A DNA stretch of 64,000 nucleotides from Phytohabitans houttuyneae (GTDB lineage Bacteria; Actinomycetota; Actinomycetes; Mycobacteriales; Micromonosporaceae). Every line of letters begins with the position of its first letter. Position 1 is the stretch's first letter. The stretch lies in NCBI RefSeq assembly GCF_011764425.1, contig NZ_BLPF01000001.1, positions 4,641,001-4,705,000 of the forward strand. The letters are read 5' to 3'. Shown here piece after piece: positions 1 through 8,021 of this stretch. Below the pieces are notes generated by a model. It worked only from the letters and a program-made list of their open reading frames with translations. It made no database searches and was not told the origin of the DNA. The position numbers were made by a program, and so were the translations under genes.

Positions 1-2
1 TT

Positions 3-68
3 GTCGCCGGCTGGCTGAGCGCACTGGAGCGGCACGGGGTGGAGCCGGTACTACTGGAGCTGCGATGA
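3..68 (+). CDS. C-terminal end of an unidentified protein (partial)
   Basis: The third frame is open from the window edge to a TGA at 66-68 and reads as a plausible globular C-terminus (VAGWLSALERHGVEPVLLEL then Arg). Too little remains to name a family. Its stop overlaps an ATG at 65 (ATGA), which opens a 24-codon frame ending exactly at the start of the next gene. The first frame is closed at base 16 and the second gives a low-complexity translation, so this frame is preferred. Confidence 0.5.
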   Translation, partial: VAGWLSALERHGVEPVLLELR

Positions 69-135
69 GCCAGCGATTCATCGGGCGCGGTCCCATTCGA
101 GCCGCACGGCCGCCCGCGGCGATGCGAGGGCGGCC

Positions 136-1311
136 ATGAGCGCTGCGGCACGGGTGGCCCTGATCGGGGCGAACGGGCACGGCGGGTGGCACCGGCGGCA
201 GATCGCCGCGCTCCAGGCGACCGGCGTGGTCGAGCTGGCGGCCCTCGTCGACGTACGCGAGATCGAGCCCGGACCGGACGCGGCACCGCACTTCACCGAC
301 CACCGCGAGATGCTCCGCGCGGTGGCGCCCGACGCGGTCGTGATCTGCACCCCGCCGCACACCCACCTCCCGATCGCCACGGACGTACTCCGCGCGGGCG
401 CGGACGTCCTGCTGGAAAAGCCGCCGGTCCTCTCGGTCGCCGAGCACCGCGCGCTCTCCGAGGTGCTCCGCGAGACCGGCCGGGCCTGCCAGATCGGGTT
501 TCAGGCGCTCGGCTCGGCGGCCCTGCGGGAGCTGCAGCGCTCCATCTCGTACGGCGTGATCGGCTCGGTGATCGGCGTCTCGACCGTCGGCGCCTGGCAG
601 CGGGACGACGGCTACTACCGGCGCTCGCCGTGGGCCGGAAAGCGCACGGTGGACGGCCGGCCGTCGCTCGATGGCGCGCTCGCCAACCCGCTCGCACACG
701 CGTGGATGCAGTGTCTGGCCATTGTGGACGGTGATCCGCCGGTCGGTGTCGAGCTGGAGCGCTACCGCTGCCGCGACATCGAGGTGGACGACACCTCCTG
801 CCTGCGCATCACGCTCGCCTCCGGGCGCCCCCTCGTCGTCGCGGTGACCCTGTGCGGCGAGGAGAAGATACAAGGCGAGGTCATCGTGCACGGCACTGCC
901 GGCCGCGCCATTCTCGAGTACCCGACCGACCGGCTGCGGCTTCCGGGAGACGCCGACTTCCGTGAGATCCCCGGCCGCGTCAACCTTCTGGAAAACCTCA
1001 TACAGCACCGGGCGGACGGCACTTCGCTGATCGCGCCGCTGGCGCGCACGGCGCCGTTCACGGCGGTGCTCGACGTGCTCAACTCCGCTCCCGTGCCGGC
1101 ATTCCTCGGCGGTGACGTGGTCGTCGAGGAAGGCGAGTCGCCGGCACGTACAGTCACGATCAAGGGCGTCAACGCGGCGCTCCGGCAGGCGGCGGAGAAG
1201 CTGGCGCTGCTGTCGGAGCTGCCGGTGCCGTGGGCGGTGGGCCCGCATCGCGTGCGCATCACGGCAACTGCGGAAAACACACTGCAAACCACGGAGGAAA
1301 CCGTCCGGTAA
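136..1311 (+). CDS. Gfo/Idh/MocA family oxidoreductase
   Basis: Predicted cytoplasmic NAD(P)-dependent sugar or polyol oxidoreductase of 391 residues, a usual length for the family. The N-terminus has the Rossmann glycine pattern (IGANGHGG, residues 10-17) and the family EKP signature is at residues 94-96 (LLEKPPVL), where the lysine takes part in catalysis in characterised members. The start ATG at 136 follows a GAGGG ribosome site at 126-130. It is transcribed towards the pectate lyase cluster but separated by about 190 bases with a promoter candidate, so co-transcription is uncertain. The substrate cannot be read from sequence; the pectin-degrading neighbours make a uronate- or sugar-acid-related role possible, which is inference only. 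Confidence 0.85.
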   Translation: MSAAARVALIGANGHGGWHRRQIAALQATGVVELAALVDVREIEPGPDAAPHFTDHREMLRAVAPDAVVICTPPHTHLPIATDVLRAGADVLLEKPPVLSVAEHRALSEVLRETGRACQIGFQALGSAALRELQRSISYGVIGSVIGVSTVGAWQRDDGYYRRSPWAGKRTVDGRPSLDGALANPLAHAWMQCLAIVDGDPPVGVELERYRCRDIEVDDTSCLRITLASGRPLVVAVTLCGEEKIQGEVIVHGTAGRAILEYPTDRLRLPGDADFREIPGRVNLLENLIQHRADGTSLIAPLARTAPFTAVLDVLNSAPVPAFLGGDVVVEEGESPARTVTIKGVNAALRQAAEKLALLSELPVPWAVGPHRVRITATAENTLQTTEETVR

Positions 1312-1404
1312 AAATCGGACGAGGCACCAGCTTTCTCGGCAATTCGACGCCGGGTAATTCGCCCTTGCCTCCTTTTACTGCAACATACCTGCAAACGCAG
1401 GGCA

Positions 1405-1434
1405 TTGACACTCTTAAGCGTAAATACCTACTTT
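1405..1434 (+). promoter_or_regulatory. Candidate sigma-70-type promoter of the first pectate lyase gene
   Basis: TTGACA at 1405-1410 is followed after 18 bases by TACTTT at 1429-1434. The surrounding 1310-1480 region is clearly more AT-rich than the coding DNA. The predicted transcription start near 1441 leaves about 60 bases of leader before the ATG at 1501, which has GGAG at 1491-1494. Confidence 0.45.
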
Positions 1435-1466
1435 CTCGTTAAGTAGATTTCGACTTCGTTACGAGA
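1434..1466. promoter_or_regulatory. Inverted repeat at the predicted transcription start of the pectate lyase gene
   Basis: TCTCGT (1434-1439) and ACGAGA (1461-1466) form an inverted repeat; inside it AAG and CTT can also pair, and TAGAT (1444-1448) is mirrored by ATCTA (1466-1470). The repeat starts at the -10 element, a typical place for a repressor operator, but could equally be a leader hairpin. No regulator gene is adjacent. Confidence 0.35.
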
Positions 1467-1500
1467 TCTATTTCGAGTACCGGCATACGCGGAGAGTGCG

Positions 1501-2835
1501 ATGCAACTTAAGGTATTGACCGCTGTAGCGGTAGGAGTCGGTCTCGTCGCGGCGCTGGGCCCATCGGGCGCGGCATCCGCCGGCGGTGACCGCCATAGTG
1601 GACACACCCTCAAGCTGGGCCGGCAGGTGCTGCCGGCCAACGACGGTTGGGCCGCCTCCGGGCCCGGCACGACCGGCGGTTCGGCTGCCGCCAGCGGCGA
1701 TGTGCACGTCGTCGAGACGCGCGCCGAGCTCATCGACGCTCTCGGCGGCGACAACGCGACCAACCGCACCAACGCCACCCCGAAGATCGTTATTGTCCGG
1801 GGCACCGTAAACGGGTTCGAAGGACTGCCCGGCCGCTGCGCCGACCTCGCCGACCCGGCCTATTCGCTGGACGCCTATCTCGCCGCGTACGACCCGGCGG
1901 TGTGGGGCCGGGTCAACCCGAGCGGCCCGCTGGAAGAGGCGCGGGTGCGGTCCGTGGCCAACCAGACGCGGTACACGCAGATCAATGTCGGCCCCAATAC
2001 GACGATCATCGGGCAGCGCGGCGCCACGCTGGAAAACCTCACGCTGATGGTCGACTCGGCGCCCAACGTGATCGTTCGCAACATCAATTTCGTCGACGCG
2101 TTCGACTGCTTCCCGGCCTGGTCGCCCAACGACGGCGAGGCGGGCAACTGGAACTCCCAGTTCGACCTCATGTCGGTCCGGCGCAGTGAGAACGTCTGGG
2201 TCGACCACAACACGTTCACCGACGGCGACAACCCGGACAGCGGCCAGCCGGTCCACTTCGGACGGCCGTACCAGGTGCACGACGGCTCGCTCGACATCAC
2301 GCACACGGCCAGCCTCGTCACCGCCTCGTACAACCGCTTCGTCAGCCGCGACAAGGTGATGCTGATCGGCTCGTCGAACACGGTCGGGCCGGACGTCGGG
2401 CGGCTCAACGTGACGCTGCACCACAACGTCTTCGACGGCACGATGCAGCGGCTGCCGCGCGTGCGCTTCGGCCAGGTGGACGTCTACAACAACTACTACA
2501 AGCTGGGCGGAGAGGCCTTCTCGTACGCCCTCGGCGTCGGCGTCCAGTCCGCCATCTACGCGGAGAACAACTACTTCGCGCTCTCCGACGGCATCGCCGC
2601 CGAGGACATCCTCTACGACTGGGGCGGCACGGCCATCACCGAGAAGGGCAACTGGATGCAGGCCAGTGGCTCGCGCGTGCCGCGACCGGTGAGCCTGCTC
2701 GGCGAGTACAACGCCACGCACGATCCGGATCTCGGCGCGGACTCCGGCTGGACGCCGGCCCTCCGCCACGGGCCGGTCCTTCCCGCACCGCTCGTACCCC
2801 TCGCGACGCTGGTATTGGCCGGCGCGCGCCTGTGA
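1501..2835 (+). CDS. Secreted polysaccharide lyase family 1 (pectate lyase)
   Basis: Predicted extracellular pectate lyase cleaving polygalacturonate by beta-elimination. A signal peptide covers about residues 1-26 (hydrophobic core VLTAVAVGVGLVAALG, cleavage near ASA). The PL1 beta-helix follows directly with no accessory domain. Family marks are VWVDHN (about residues 233-238), the RDKVMLIG strand holding the conserved lysine, and the arginine pair in RLPRVRFG followed by VDVYNNYY. The C-terminus ends in the AGARL-like tail usual for actinobacterial PL1 enzymes, so the 444-residue protein appears complete. It diverges from the next three lyases and is probably a different PL1 subfamily. GGAG at 1491-1494 supports the ATG at 1501. 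Confidence 0.9.
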   Translation: MQLKVLTAVAVGVGLVAALGPSGAASAGGDRHSGHTLKLGRQVLPANDGWAASGPGTTGGSAAASGDVHVVETRAELIDALGGDNATNRTNATPKIVIVRGTVNGFEGLPGRCADLADPAYSLDAYLAAYDPAVWGRVNPSGPLEEARVRSVANQTRYTQINVGPNTTIIGQRGATLENLTLMVDSAPNVIVRNINFVDAFDCFPAWSPNDGEAGNWNSQFDLMSVRRSENVWVDHNTFTDGDNPDSGQPVHFGRPYQVHDGSLDITHTASLVTASYNRFVSRDKVMLIGSSNTVGPDVGRLNVTLHHNVFDGTMQRLPRVRFGQVDVYNNYYKLGGEAFSYALGVGVQSAIYAENNYFALSDGIAAEDILYDWGGTAITEKGNWMQASGSRVPRPVSLLGEYNATHDPDLGADSGWTPALRHGPVLPAPLVPLATLVLAGARL

Positions 2836-2848
2836 CCGGGAGGTAAAG

Positions 2849-4462
2849 GTGAAACTCAAGCGCCGAGCGAGCAGAGCGAGCGCGACAGGCCTGGCGGCGG
2901 GGTTGGCCGGCGCACTCGCCGCCGCGCTGATCGGCTACGGCACCACCAGCGCGTTCGCGGACACGCTGCTCTCCGACGACTTCCAGGACGGCAACTCCAA
3001 CGGCTGGTCGAAGTCGGGTGGCACGTGGTCGGTGGTGACGGACGGATCGTTGGCGTACCGGCAGTCCGGCACCAGCAGCGACGCCCGCAGCCTGGTCGGC
3101 GCCACGACCTGGACGGACTACTCCGTGCAGGCCCGGGTCAAGCCCACCGGGTTCGGGGCGGCCAACCGCTACGCCGGCCTCATCGCCCGCGCGCAGAGCA
3201 GCAGCAACTACTACGCGCTCGTGCTCACCAGCTCGGGCGGCGTACAGCTGATCAAGCGGACGGGTGGCGAACCGGTCGTGCTCGGCACCGGATCGGGCGC
3301 CGGCGGCACGGGCACCTGGAGCACGCTCATGCTCGCCGCCTCCGGCAGCCAGCTGTACGGGTACGTCAACGGCAACCTCGTCGTGCAGGCCACGGACAGC
3401 GCGTTCAGCACCGGACGGGCGGGCGTCGCGGCCAACTACGCCAGCGTCACCGTCGACGACGTGGTGGTCAGCACCGTGAGCGGTACGCCTTCACCCGGCC
3501 CCACGACGGGTGGCCCGACGCTTCCGCCGACCGAGCCGCCGCTCGACCCCAGCGCGCCGCCGGTCGGCTTCGCCTCGGTAAACGCACTCGGCCAGAACGG
3601 CACCACGGGTGGCGCCGGAGGCCCGACGGTCACCGTGGACACCGCGTCCGAGCTGCTCACCGCGATCGCGCAGTCCGGTCCGCTCAACATCCGGGTACAG
3701 GGCATGATCGCGCTACCCGGCCCGATGCACGACGTCACGTCGGACAAGACGATCATCGGCGTCGGCGCGAGCTCCGGCATCACCGGTGCCGGCTTCAACA
3801 TCGGCCTGCCGGTCAGCAGCGTCACGTCACCGCCGGCGAACGCCGTGCACAACGTGATCATCCGGAACCTCAACTTCCGGGACGCGGCCGACGACTCGAT
3901 CAACGTGCAGATGTACTCGCACCACGTGTGGATCGACCACAACGACCTCGCCGAGGGGTACGACGGTCTGATCGACATCAAGCGCGGCGCGTCGTACGTG
4001 ACGGTGTCGTGGAACCACACCCACCACCACACCAAGAACATGCTGCTCGGCCACGACGACAGCAACGCGGCGCAGGACACCAACTACCTGAAGGTGACCT
4101 ACCACAACAACTGGTTCGACCGGACGCCGCAGCGCAACCCGCGGGTCCGCTTCGGCGAGCCGGTACACGTGTTCAACAACTACTTCGTCTACAACACCGA
4201 CACCGGTGTGGCCTGCCAGGCGAATGCCGGCTGCGTCGTCGAGGGCAACTACTTCGAGGATGTCGAGGAGCCGGTGACCAACAGCTACGCCGGGCCGTCC
4301 GGCCGGTGCGTGGCCCGCAACAACGTGTTCGTCGGTGAATCCGGTCAGCCGGACTGCAGTGGGAGCGTGCAGGAGCCGTCGACGTACTACCGGTACACGG
4401 TCGCGGACCCCAACACCATCAAGTCGGTCGTGATGGCCGGCGCTGGTACCGGGCGACTGTGA
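2849..4462 (+). CDS. Secreted pectate lyase with N-terminal concanavalin-like domain
   Basis: A 537-residue modular enzyme. The signal peptide ends near residue 38 (AFA before DTLL). Residues 38-215 form a beta-sandwich, concanavalin/LamG-like domain (DDFQDGNSNGWS, then VDDVVVST), a Pro/Thr/Gly linker spans about 216-240, and the PL1 domain runs to the end. PL1 marks are VWIDHN (D363), DIKRGA with a calcium-ligand aspartate, KNMLLGHDD with the conserved lysine, and RNPRVRFGEPVHVFNNY with the catalytic arginines. The GTG start at 2849 lies 13 bases after the previous stop and has GGGAGG at 2838-2843, so the two genes are probably one operon. The N-terminal domain may bind polysaccharide; that is inferred from fold and position. 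Confidence 0.9.
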   Translation: MKLKRRASRASATGLAAGLAGALAAALIGYGTTSAFADTLLSDDFQDGNSNGWSKSGGTWSVVTDGSLAYRQSGTSSDARSLVGATTWTDYSVQARVKPTGFGAANRYAGLIARAQSSSNYYALVLTSSGGVQLIKRTGGEPVVLGTGSGAGGTGTWSTLMLAASGSQLYGYVNGNLVVQATDSAFSTGRAGVAANYASVTVDDVVVSTVSGTPSPGPTTGGPTLPPTEPPLDPSAPPVGFASVNALGQNGTTGGAGGPTVTVDTASELLTAIAQSGPLNIRVQGMIALPGPMHDVTSDKTIIGVGASSGITGAGFNIGLPVSSVTSPPANAVHNVIIRNLNFRDAADDSINVQMYSHHVWIDHNDLAEGYDGLIDIKRGASYVTVSWNHTHHHTKNMLLGHDDSNAAQDTNYLKVTYHNNWFDRTPQRNPRVRFGEPVHVFNNYFVYNTDTGVACQANAGCVVEGNYFEDVEEPVTNSYAGPSGRCVARNNVFVGESGQPDCSGSVQEPSTYYRYTVADPNTIKSVVMAGAGTGRL

Positions 4463-4473
4463 CGCAGATGTGA

Positions 4474-4503
4474 CCGCGGGCGGTGGGCAGACACCGCCCG
4501 CGG
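4474..4503 (+). terminator. GC-rich hairpin downstream of the second pectate lyase
   Basis: CCGCGGGCGGTG (4474-4485) and its exact complement (4492-4503) form a perfect 12-bp stem with a 6-base loop. There is no T tract, so it may terminate transcription or act as an mRNA-stabilising 3' end ahead of the next lyase. Confidence 0.6.
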
Positions 4504-4570
4504 GCACCACAGCCGGCCGGGGTCGGGGCACGGGCGGCACAGCCCGGGTCTCCCGCGTCCCACCCCGGCC

Positions 4571-4624
4571 GGTCCCCGGGCCCCGGCGGAAACGTGGAGC
4601 GAAGCGGAGCGTTTTCGTTGGGTG
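4571..4624 (+). repeat. Dispersed 3'-flanking repeat, copy A (short, diverged)
   Basis: Contains the core GGAAACGTGGAGCG, then AAGCGGAGCGTTTT, shared with two longer copies at 49779-49878 and 56574-56674. As there, it follows a gene stop in the same orientation as that gene, but here it lies about 110 bases downstream, and the outer flanks of the long copies are missing. Confidence 0.65.
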
Positions 4625-4656
4625 GTTAATCCCATCCCCACTCGCAAGGAGGCCCT

Positions 4657-6279
4657 GTGCAGCTCAAACACGCCCGGATGCGGATCGTCGCGCCGGTCGC
4701 GGCGGCACTCGCCGCAGTGGTCATCGCGCTCGGCTACAGCGCGGTCGCCTACGCCGACACCCTGCTCTCGGACGACTTCGAAGACGGCAACTCCACCGGC
4801 TGGAGCGGCTCCGGCGGGAGCTGGTCGGTGGCGACCGACGGCTCACGCGTACTCCGCCAGAGCGGCACCAGCAGCGACGCCCGCTTCACCACCGGCACCC
4901 AGAGCTGGACCGCGTACTCGGTGCAGGCGCGGGTCAAGCCGACCGCGTTCAACGGCAGCAACCGCTTCGTCGCGGTGCTCGCAAGGGTGCAGAGCAACAC
5001 CAGCTACTACTACATCGCTCTGCGCAGCAACAACACCGTCGAGCTCAAGAAGCTCGTGAACGGCTCGTCGACCACATTGGACACCGCGAGCCTCACGGTG
5101 ACCACCAACACGTGGTACACGGTGCGGCTGGACGTGTCCGGCACCTCGCTACGCGGGTACGTGAACGGCAACCTGCTGACCGAGGCGACGGACAGCCAGT
5201 TTTCGTCCGGCCGGATCGGCGTCGCCACGTTCTACGGCTCGGCCAACTTCGACGACGTCGTGGTGAGCACGGTCGGCTCCACGCCGACCACCCCGCCGAC
5301 CAGCAACCCACCGACGAGCAACCCGCCCACCAGCAACCCGCCCACGACCGGCCCGCCCACCAACCCCGGCCCGAACCAGGCCGACGGCTGGGCCTCGGTC
5401 GACGCCTGGGGCCAGAGCGGCACGACCGGCGGCACGGGTGGCCCGACGGTCACCGTGGACACCGCCTCGGAGTTCCTCGCCGAGGTGGCCACCGCCGGCG
5501 CGCGGGTCATCCAGGTGCAGGGCATGATCGACCTGCCCGGTCCGATGCACGACGTGACCTCGGACAAGACGATCGTCGGTGTGGGGTCGAACTCCGGCTT
5601 CACCGGCGGCGGCCTCAACGTCGGCCTGCCGATCGACGACGACATCACCTCGCCGCCGGCCAACGCCGTGCACAACGTCATCATCCGCAACCTGAACTTC
5701 CGCAGCTGGGATGACGACGCGGTCAACGTGCAGATGTTCTCGCACCACATCTGGATCGACCACAACACCTGGACGACCGGTGCGGACGGCGGCGTGGACG
5801 TCAAGCGCGGCTCGTCGTACGTGACCATCTCGTACAACCACGCCGACGGCACCGACAAGAACATGCTGCTCGGCCACGACGACGACAACTCCGCCCAGGA
5901 CGTGGGCCGGCTGAAGGTGTCGTACCACCACAACTTCTTCGACAACACCAACCAGCGCAACCCGCGGGTCCGCTTCGGCGACCAGGTGCACGTCTACAAC
6001 AACTACTACCTGAACACCGGCAACTACGGTGTCGCGTCCACCGAGAACGCGGGCGTCATCGTCGAGGGCAACTACTTCGAGGGTGTCGACGACCCGTACC
6101 ACCTCGGCGAGGGCAGCTCCGGCGACGGCCGGCTGGTCGCGCGCAACAACTGCCTGGTCAACTCCGGCTCCGGCCAGACCGGCGGCAGCGTCTCCAACCC
6201 GTCGTACTCGTACAGCCTCGACCCGCAGTGCAACGTCAAGTCCATCGTGACCGCGCAGGCCGGCACCGGCCGCATCTAG
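4657..6279 (+). CDS. Secreted pectate lyase with N-terminal concanavalin-like domain
   Basis: 540 residues, same plan as its upstream neighbour: signal peptide ending near residue 33 (AYA before DTLL), beta-sandwich domain (about 33-207), a linker built from repeated PPTSN units, and a C-terminal PL1 domain. Conserved PL1 features are IWIDHN, DVKRGSSYV, KNMLLGHDDD and RNPRVRFGDQVHVYNNYY. The GTG start at 4657 is set by a strong AAGGAGG at 4646-4652. It is a paralogue of 2849-4462 across both domains, indicating tandem duplication. The 5' flank carries a hairpin and repeat copy A rather than an obvious promoter, so transcription may depend on read-through or on a promoter inside the spacer. 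Confidence 0.9.
   Translation: MQLKHARMRIVAPVAAALAAVVIALGYSAVAYADTLLSDDFEDGNSTGWSGSGGSWSVATDGSRVLRQSGTSSDARFTTGTQSWTAYSVQARVKPTAFNGSNRFVAVLARVQSNTSYYYIALRSNNTVELKKLVNGSSTTLDTASLTVTTNTWYTVRLDVSGTSLRGYVNGNLLTEATDSQFSSGRIGVATFYGSANFDDVVVSTVGSTPTTPPTSNPPTSNPPTSNPPTTGPPTNPGPNQADGWASVDAWGQSGTTGGTGGPTVTVDTASEFLAEVATAGARVIQVQGMIDLPGPMHDVTSDKTIVGVGSNSGFTGGGLNVGLPIDDDITSPPANAVHNVIIRNLNFRSWDDDAVNVQMFSHHIWIDHNTWTTGADGGVDVKRGSSYVTISYNHADGTDKNMLLGHDDDNSAQDVGRLKVSYHHNFFDNTNQRNPRVRFGDQVHVYNNYYLNTGNYGVASTENAGVIVEGNYFEGVDDPYHLGEGSSGDGRLVARNNCLVNSGSGQTGGSVSNPSYSYSLDPQCNVKSIVTAQAGTGRI
5293..5352 (+). repeat. 15-bp minisatellite encoding the pectate lyase linker
   Basis: Four tandem 15-bp units encode PPTSN, PPTSN, PPTSN, PPTTG. 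The linker length is probably polymorphic by slippage; the paralogue at 6340 uses an 18-bp unit instead. Confidence 0.8.
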
Positions 6280-6287
6280 CGACGACA

Positions 6288-6319
6288 CCGGGGCGGCGGC
6301 CACACGACCGCCGCCCCGG
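6288..6319 (+). terminator. Perfect GC-rich hairpin between the third and fourth pectate lyases
   Basis: CCGGGGCGGCGG (6288-6299) pairs with its exact complement (6308-6319) around an 8-base loop, 9 bases after the stop codon and 20 bases before the next start. No T tract follows. Confidence 0.6.
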
Positions 6320-6339
6320 CCCCCACGAAAGGCCATCCC

Positions 6340-7902
6340 ATGCGCGTCAGACACAGACTCCTCATCGCCGCCGGGGCGGGTGCCGCAGCCATGGCACTCG
6401 TCGCCGGCTTGACCGGGGCCGCGTACGCCGCGACCCTCTTCTCCGACGACTTCAACGACGGCGACACCAGCGGCTGGTCCAAGTCCGGCGGCACCTGGTC
6501 GGTGGTCACCGACGGCTCCGGCACTCTGGAGCAGTCCGCCAACAGCAGCGAGCTGGCCCGCCAGTTCGCCGGCGACACCGGCTGGGGCAACTACCAGGTA
6601 CAGGCTCGGGTCAAGCCGCTGTCCTTCAACGGCTCCAACCGGCTCGTCGGGCTCGTCGCCAGGGCCAGCGGGGCCACCAGGATGTACCGCCTGGCGCTGC
6701 TCAACAGCGGCCGCGCCGAGCTGCAGGCGGTCAACGGAAGCAGCGTCACCGTGATCGGCGGCGCGAGCCTGGGCGTCTCCACCGGGACCTGGTACACCCT
6801 GCGCATCGAGGCGAGCGGCAGCACGATCCGCGGCTTCGTCAACGGAGCCCAGGTCGCGTCGGGAACCAACACGTTGAACAGCGCCGGCCGGGTCGGCCTC
6901 GTCACCGTGTACGCCAGCGCGCGCTTCGACGACGTCGTGGTGAGCGACTCCGGCACCACCCCGCCCACGACGGGCGCGCCGCCCACCACGGGCGCCCCGC
7001 CCACGACCGGTGCGCCGCCGACCACCGGCCCGCCGCCCGGAAACGCCAACGGCCTCGTCGGCTGGGCCACCCAGAACGGCGGCACCAACGGCGGTGGCAG
7101 TGCCGGCTCCACGACGGTCACCAGCTCGTCGGCGCTGAGCAGCGCGATCTCCGGTACCGGCGCGGCCGTCGTCCGGGTCTCCGGGACGATCTCCTGCTCC
7201 GGCATGCTGCGGGTGGGCTCCAACAAGACCATCGTCGGCAACTCGGGCGCCACGATCGCGGGCTGCGGCCTCACGCTCAGCGGCAGCCGGAACGTCATCA
7301 TCCGCAACATCAGCTTCCGTGGCTGGGACGACGACGCGATCAACGTCGAGACCTCCTCGACAAACGTCTGGGTCGACCACAACAGCTTCACCGACGGCTA
7401 CGACGGTGCGGTCGACATCAAGCGCGGGTCGGACTTCATCACCGTCTCGTGGAACCGCATCTACGGCCACGACAAGTCGATGCTGCTCGGCCACAGTGAC
7501 GACAACGCCAGCCAGGACCGTGGCCACCTGCGCGTGACGTACCACCACAACTGGTTCGACGGCTCCGGCACGCGGCACCCGCGGGTGCGCTTCGGCAACC
7601 CGGTGCACGTGTACAACAACTACTACTTCAACAACGAGTACGGCGTGGCGTCCACGATGGGCGCCGGCGTCCTGGTCGAGGGCAACTACTTCGAGCAGTG
7701 CGACGAGCCGACGCTGGTCGGCTACGCCGACTCGGACGACGGCGCGATCGTGCAGCGCAACAACGTCTTCGTCAGCTCCGGCACGCCGGAGAGCGGCGGG
7801 GGCAGCGTGGCGGGCATCCCGTACTCGTACTCGCTCGACAACGCGAACAACGTGAAGTCGATCGTGACGGGCGGTGCCGGCGCGGGCCGTATCAGCGTCT
7901 GA
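6340..7902 (+). CDS. Secreted pectate lyase with N-terminal concanavalin-like domain
   Basis: 520 residues with the same modules as the two preceding genes: signal peptide ending near residue 30 (AYA before ATLF), beta-sandwich domain, a PPTTGA-repeat linker and a PL1 domain. PL1 marks are VWVDHNSF, DIKRGSDF, KSMLLGHSDD and RHPRVRFGNPVHVYNNYY; it ends in GAGAGRISV. The start of the lyase domain differs from its neighbours (CSGMLRVGSNKTIVG with extra cysteines), so it has diverged more after duplication. ATG at 6340 is preceded by GAAAGG. Predicted to be secreted and to act on pectate outside the cell. Confidence 0.9.
   Translation: MRVRHRLLIAAGAGAAAMALVAGLTGAAYAATLFSDDFNDGDTSGWSKSGGTWSVVTDGSGTLEQSANSSELARQFAGDTGWGNYQVQARVKPLSFNGSNRLVGLVARASGATRMYRLALLNSGRAELQAVNGSSVTVIGGASLGVSTGTWYTLRIEASGSTIRGFVNGAQVASGTNTLNSAGRVGLVTVYASARFDDVVVSDSGTTPPTTGAPPTTGAPPTTGAPPTTGPPPGNANGLVGWATQNGGTNGGGSAGSTTVTSSSALSSAISGTGAAVVRVSGTISCSGMLRVGSNKTIVGNSGATIAGCGLTLSGSRNVIIRNISFRGWDDDAINVETSSTNVWVDHNSFTDGYDGAVDIKRGSDFITVSWNRIYGHDKSMLLGHSDDNASQDRGHLRVTYHHNWFDGSGTRHPRVRFGNPVHVYNNYYFNNEYGVASTMGAGVLVEGNYFEQCDEPTLVGYADSDDGAIVQRNNVFVSSGTPESGGGSVAGIPYSYSLDNANNVKSIVTGGAGAGRISV
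6961..7032 (+). repeat. 18-bp minisatellite encoding the pectate lyase linker
   Basis: Four tandem 18-bp units encode PPTTGA three times and PPTTGP once, forming the flexible linker between the two domains. The unit differs from the 15-bp unit in the paralogue at 5293-5352, so the linkers expanded independently. Confidence 0.8.
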
Positions 7903-7925
7903 CCACAGCAGCAGTTCCCACAGAG

Positions 7926-7965
7926 CGCCGCCGGGTGTCGCGGATGTGACCGCGCCCCGGCGGCG
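7926..7965 (+). terminator. Hairpin ending the pectate lyase cluster
   Basis: CGCCGCCGGG (7926-7935) pairs with CCCGGCGGCG (7956-7965); the loop contains a second short stem (CGCGG with CCGCG). It sits 24 bases after the last lyase stop. TAGGAT at 7972-7977 just beyond could be a -10 element for the next gene, but no -35 is evident. Confidence 0.6.
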
Positions 7966-8021
7966 TTCACATAGGATGGTCCGGTTCCGCCCACTCCGTT
8001 CCCTCATCGGTGTGAGATGTC

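Noticed and set aside
5293..7032. Tandem repeats that might be a CRISPR-like array
   Set aside because: The units are 15 or 18 bp without spacers, in frame, and encode Pro/Thr linkers of secreted enzymes.
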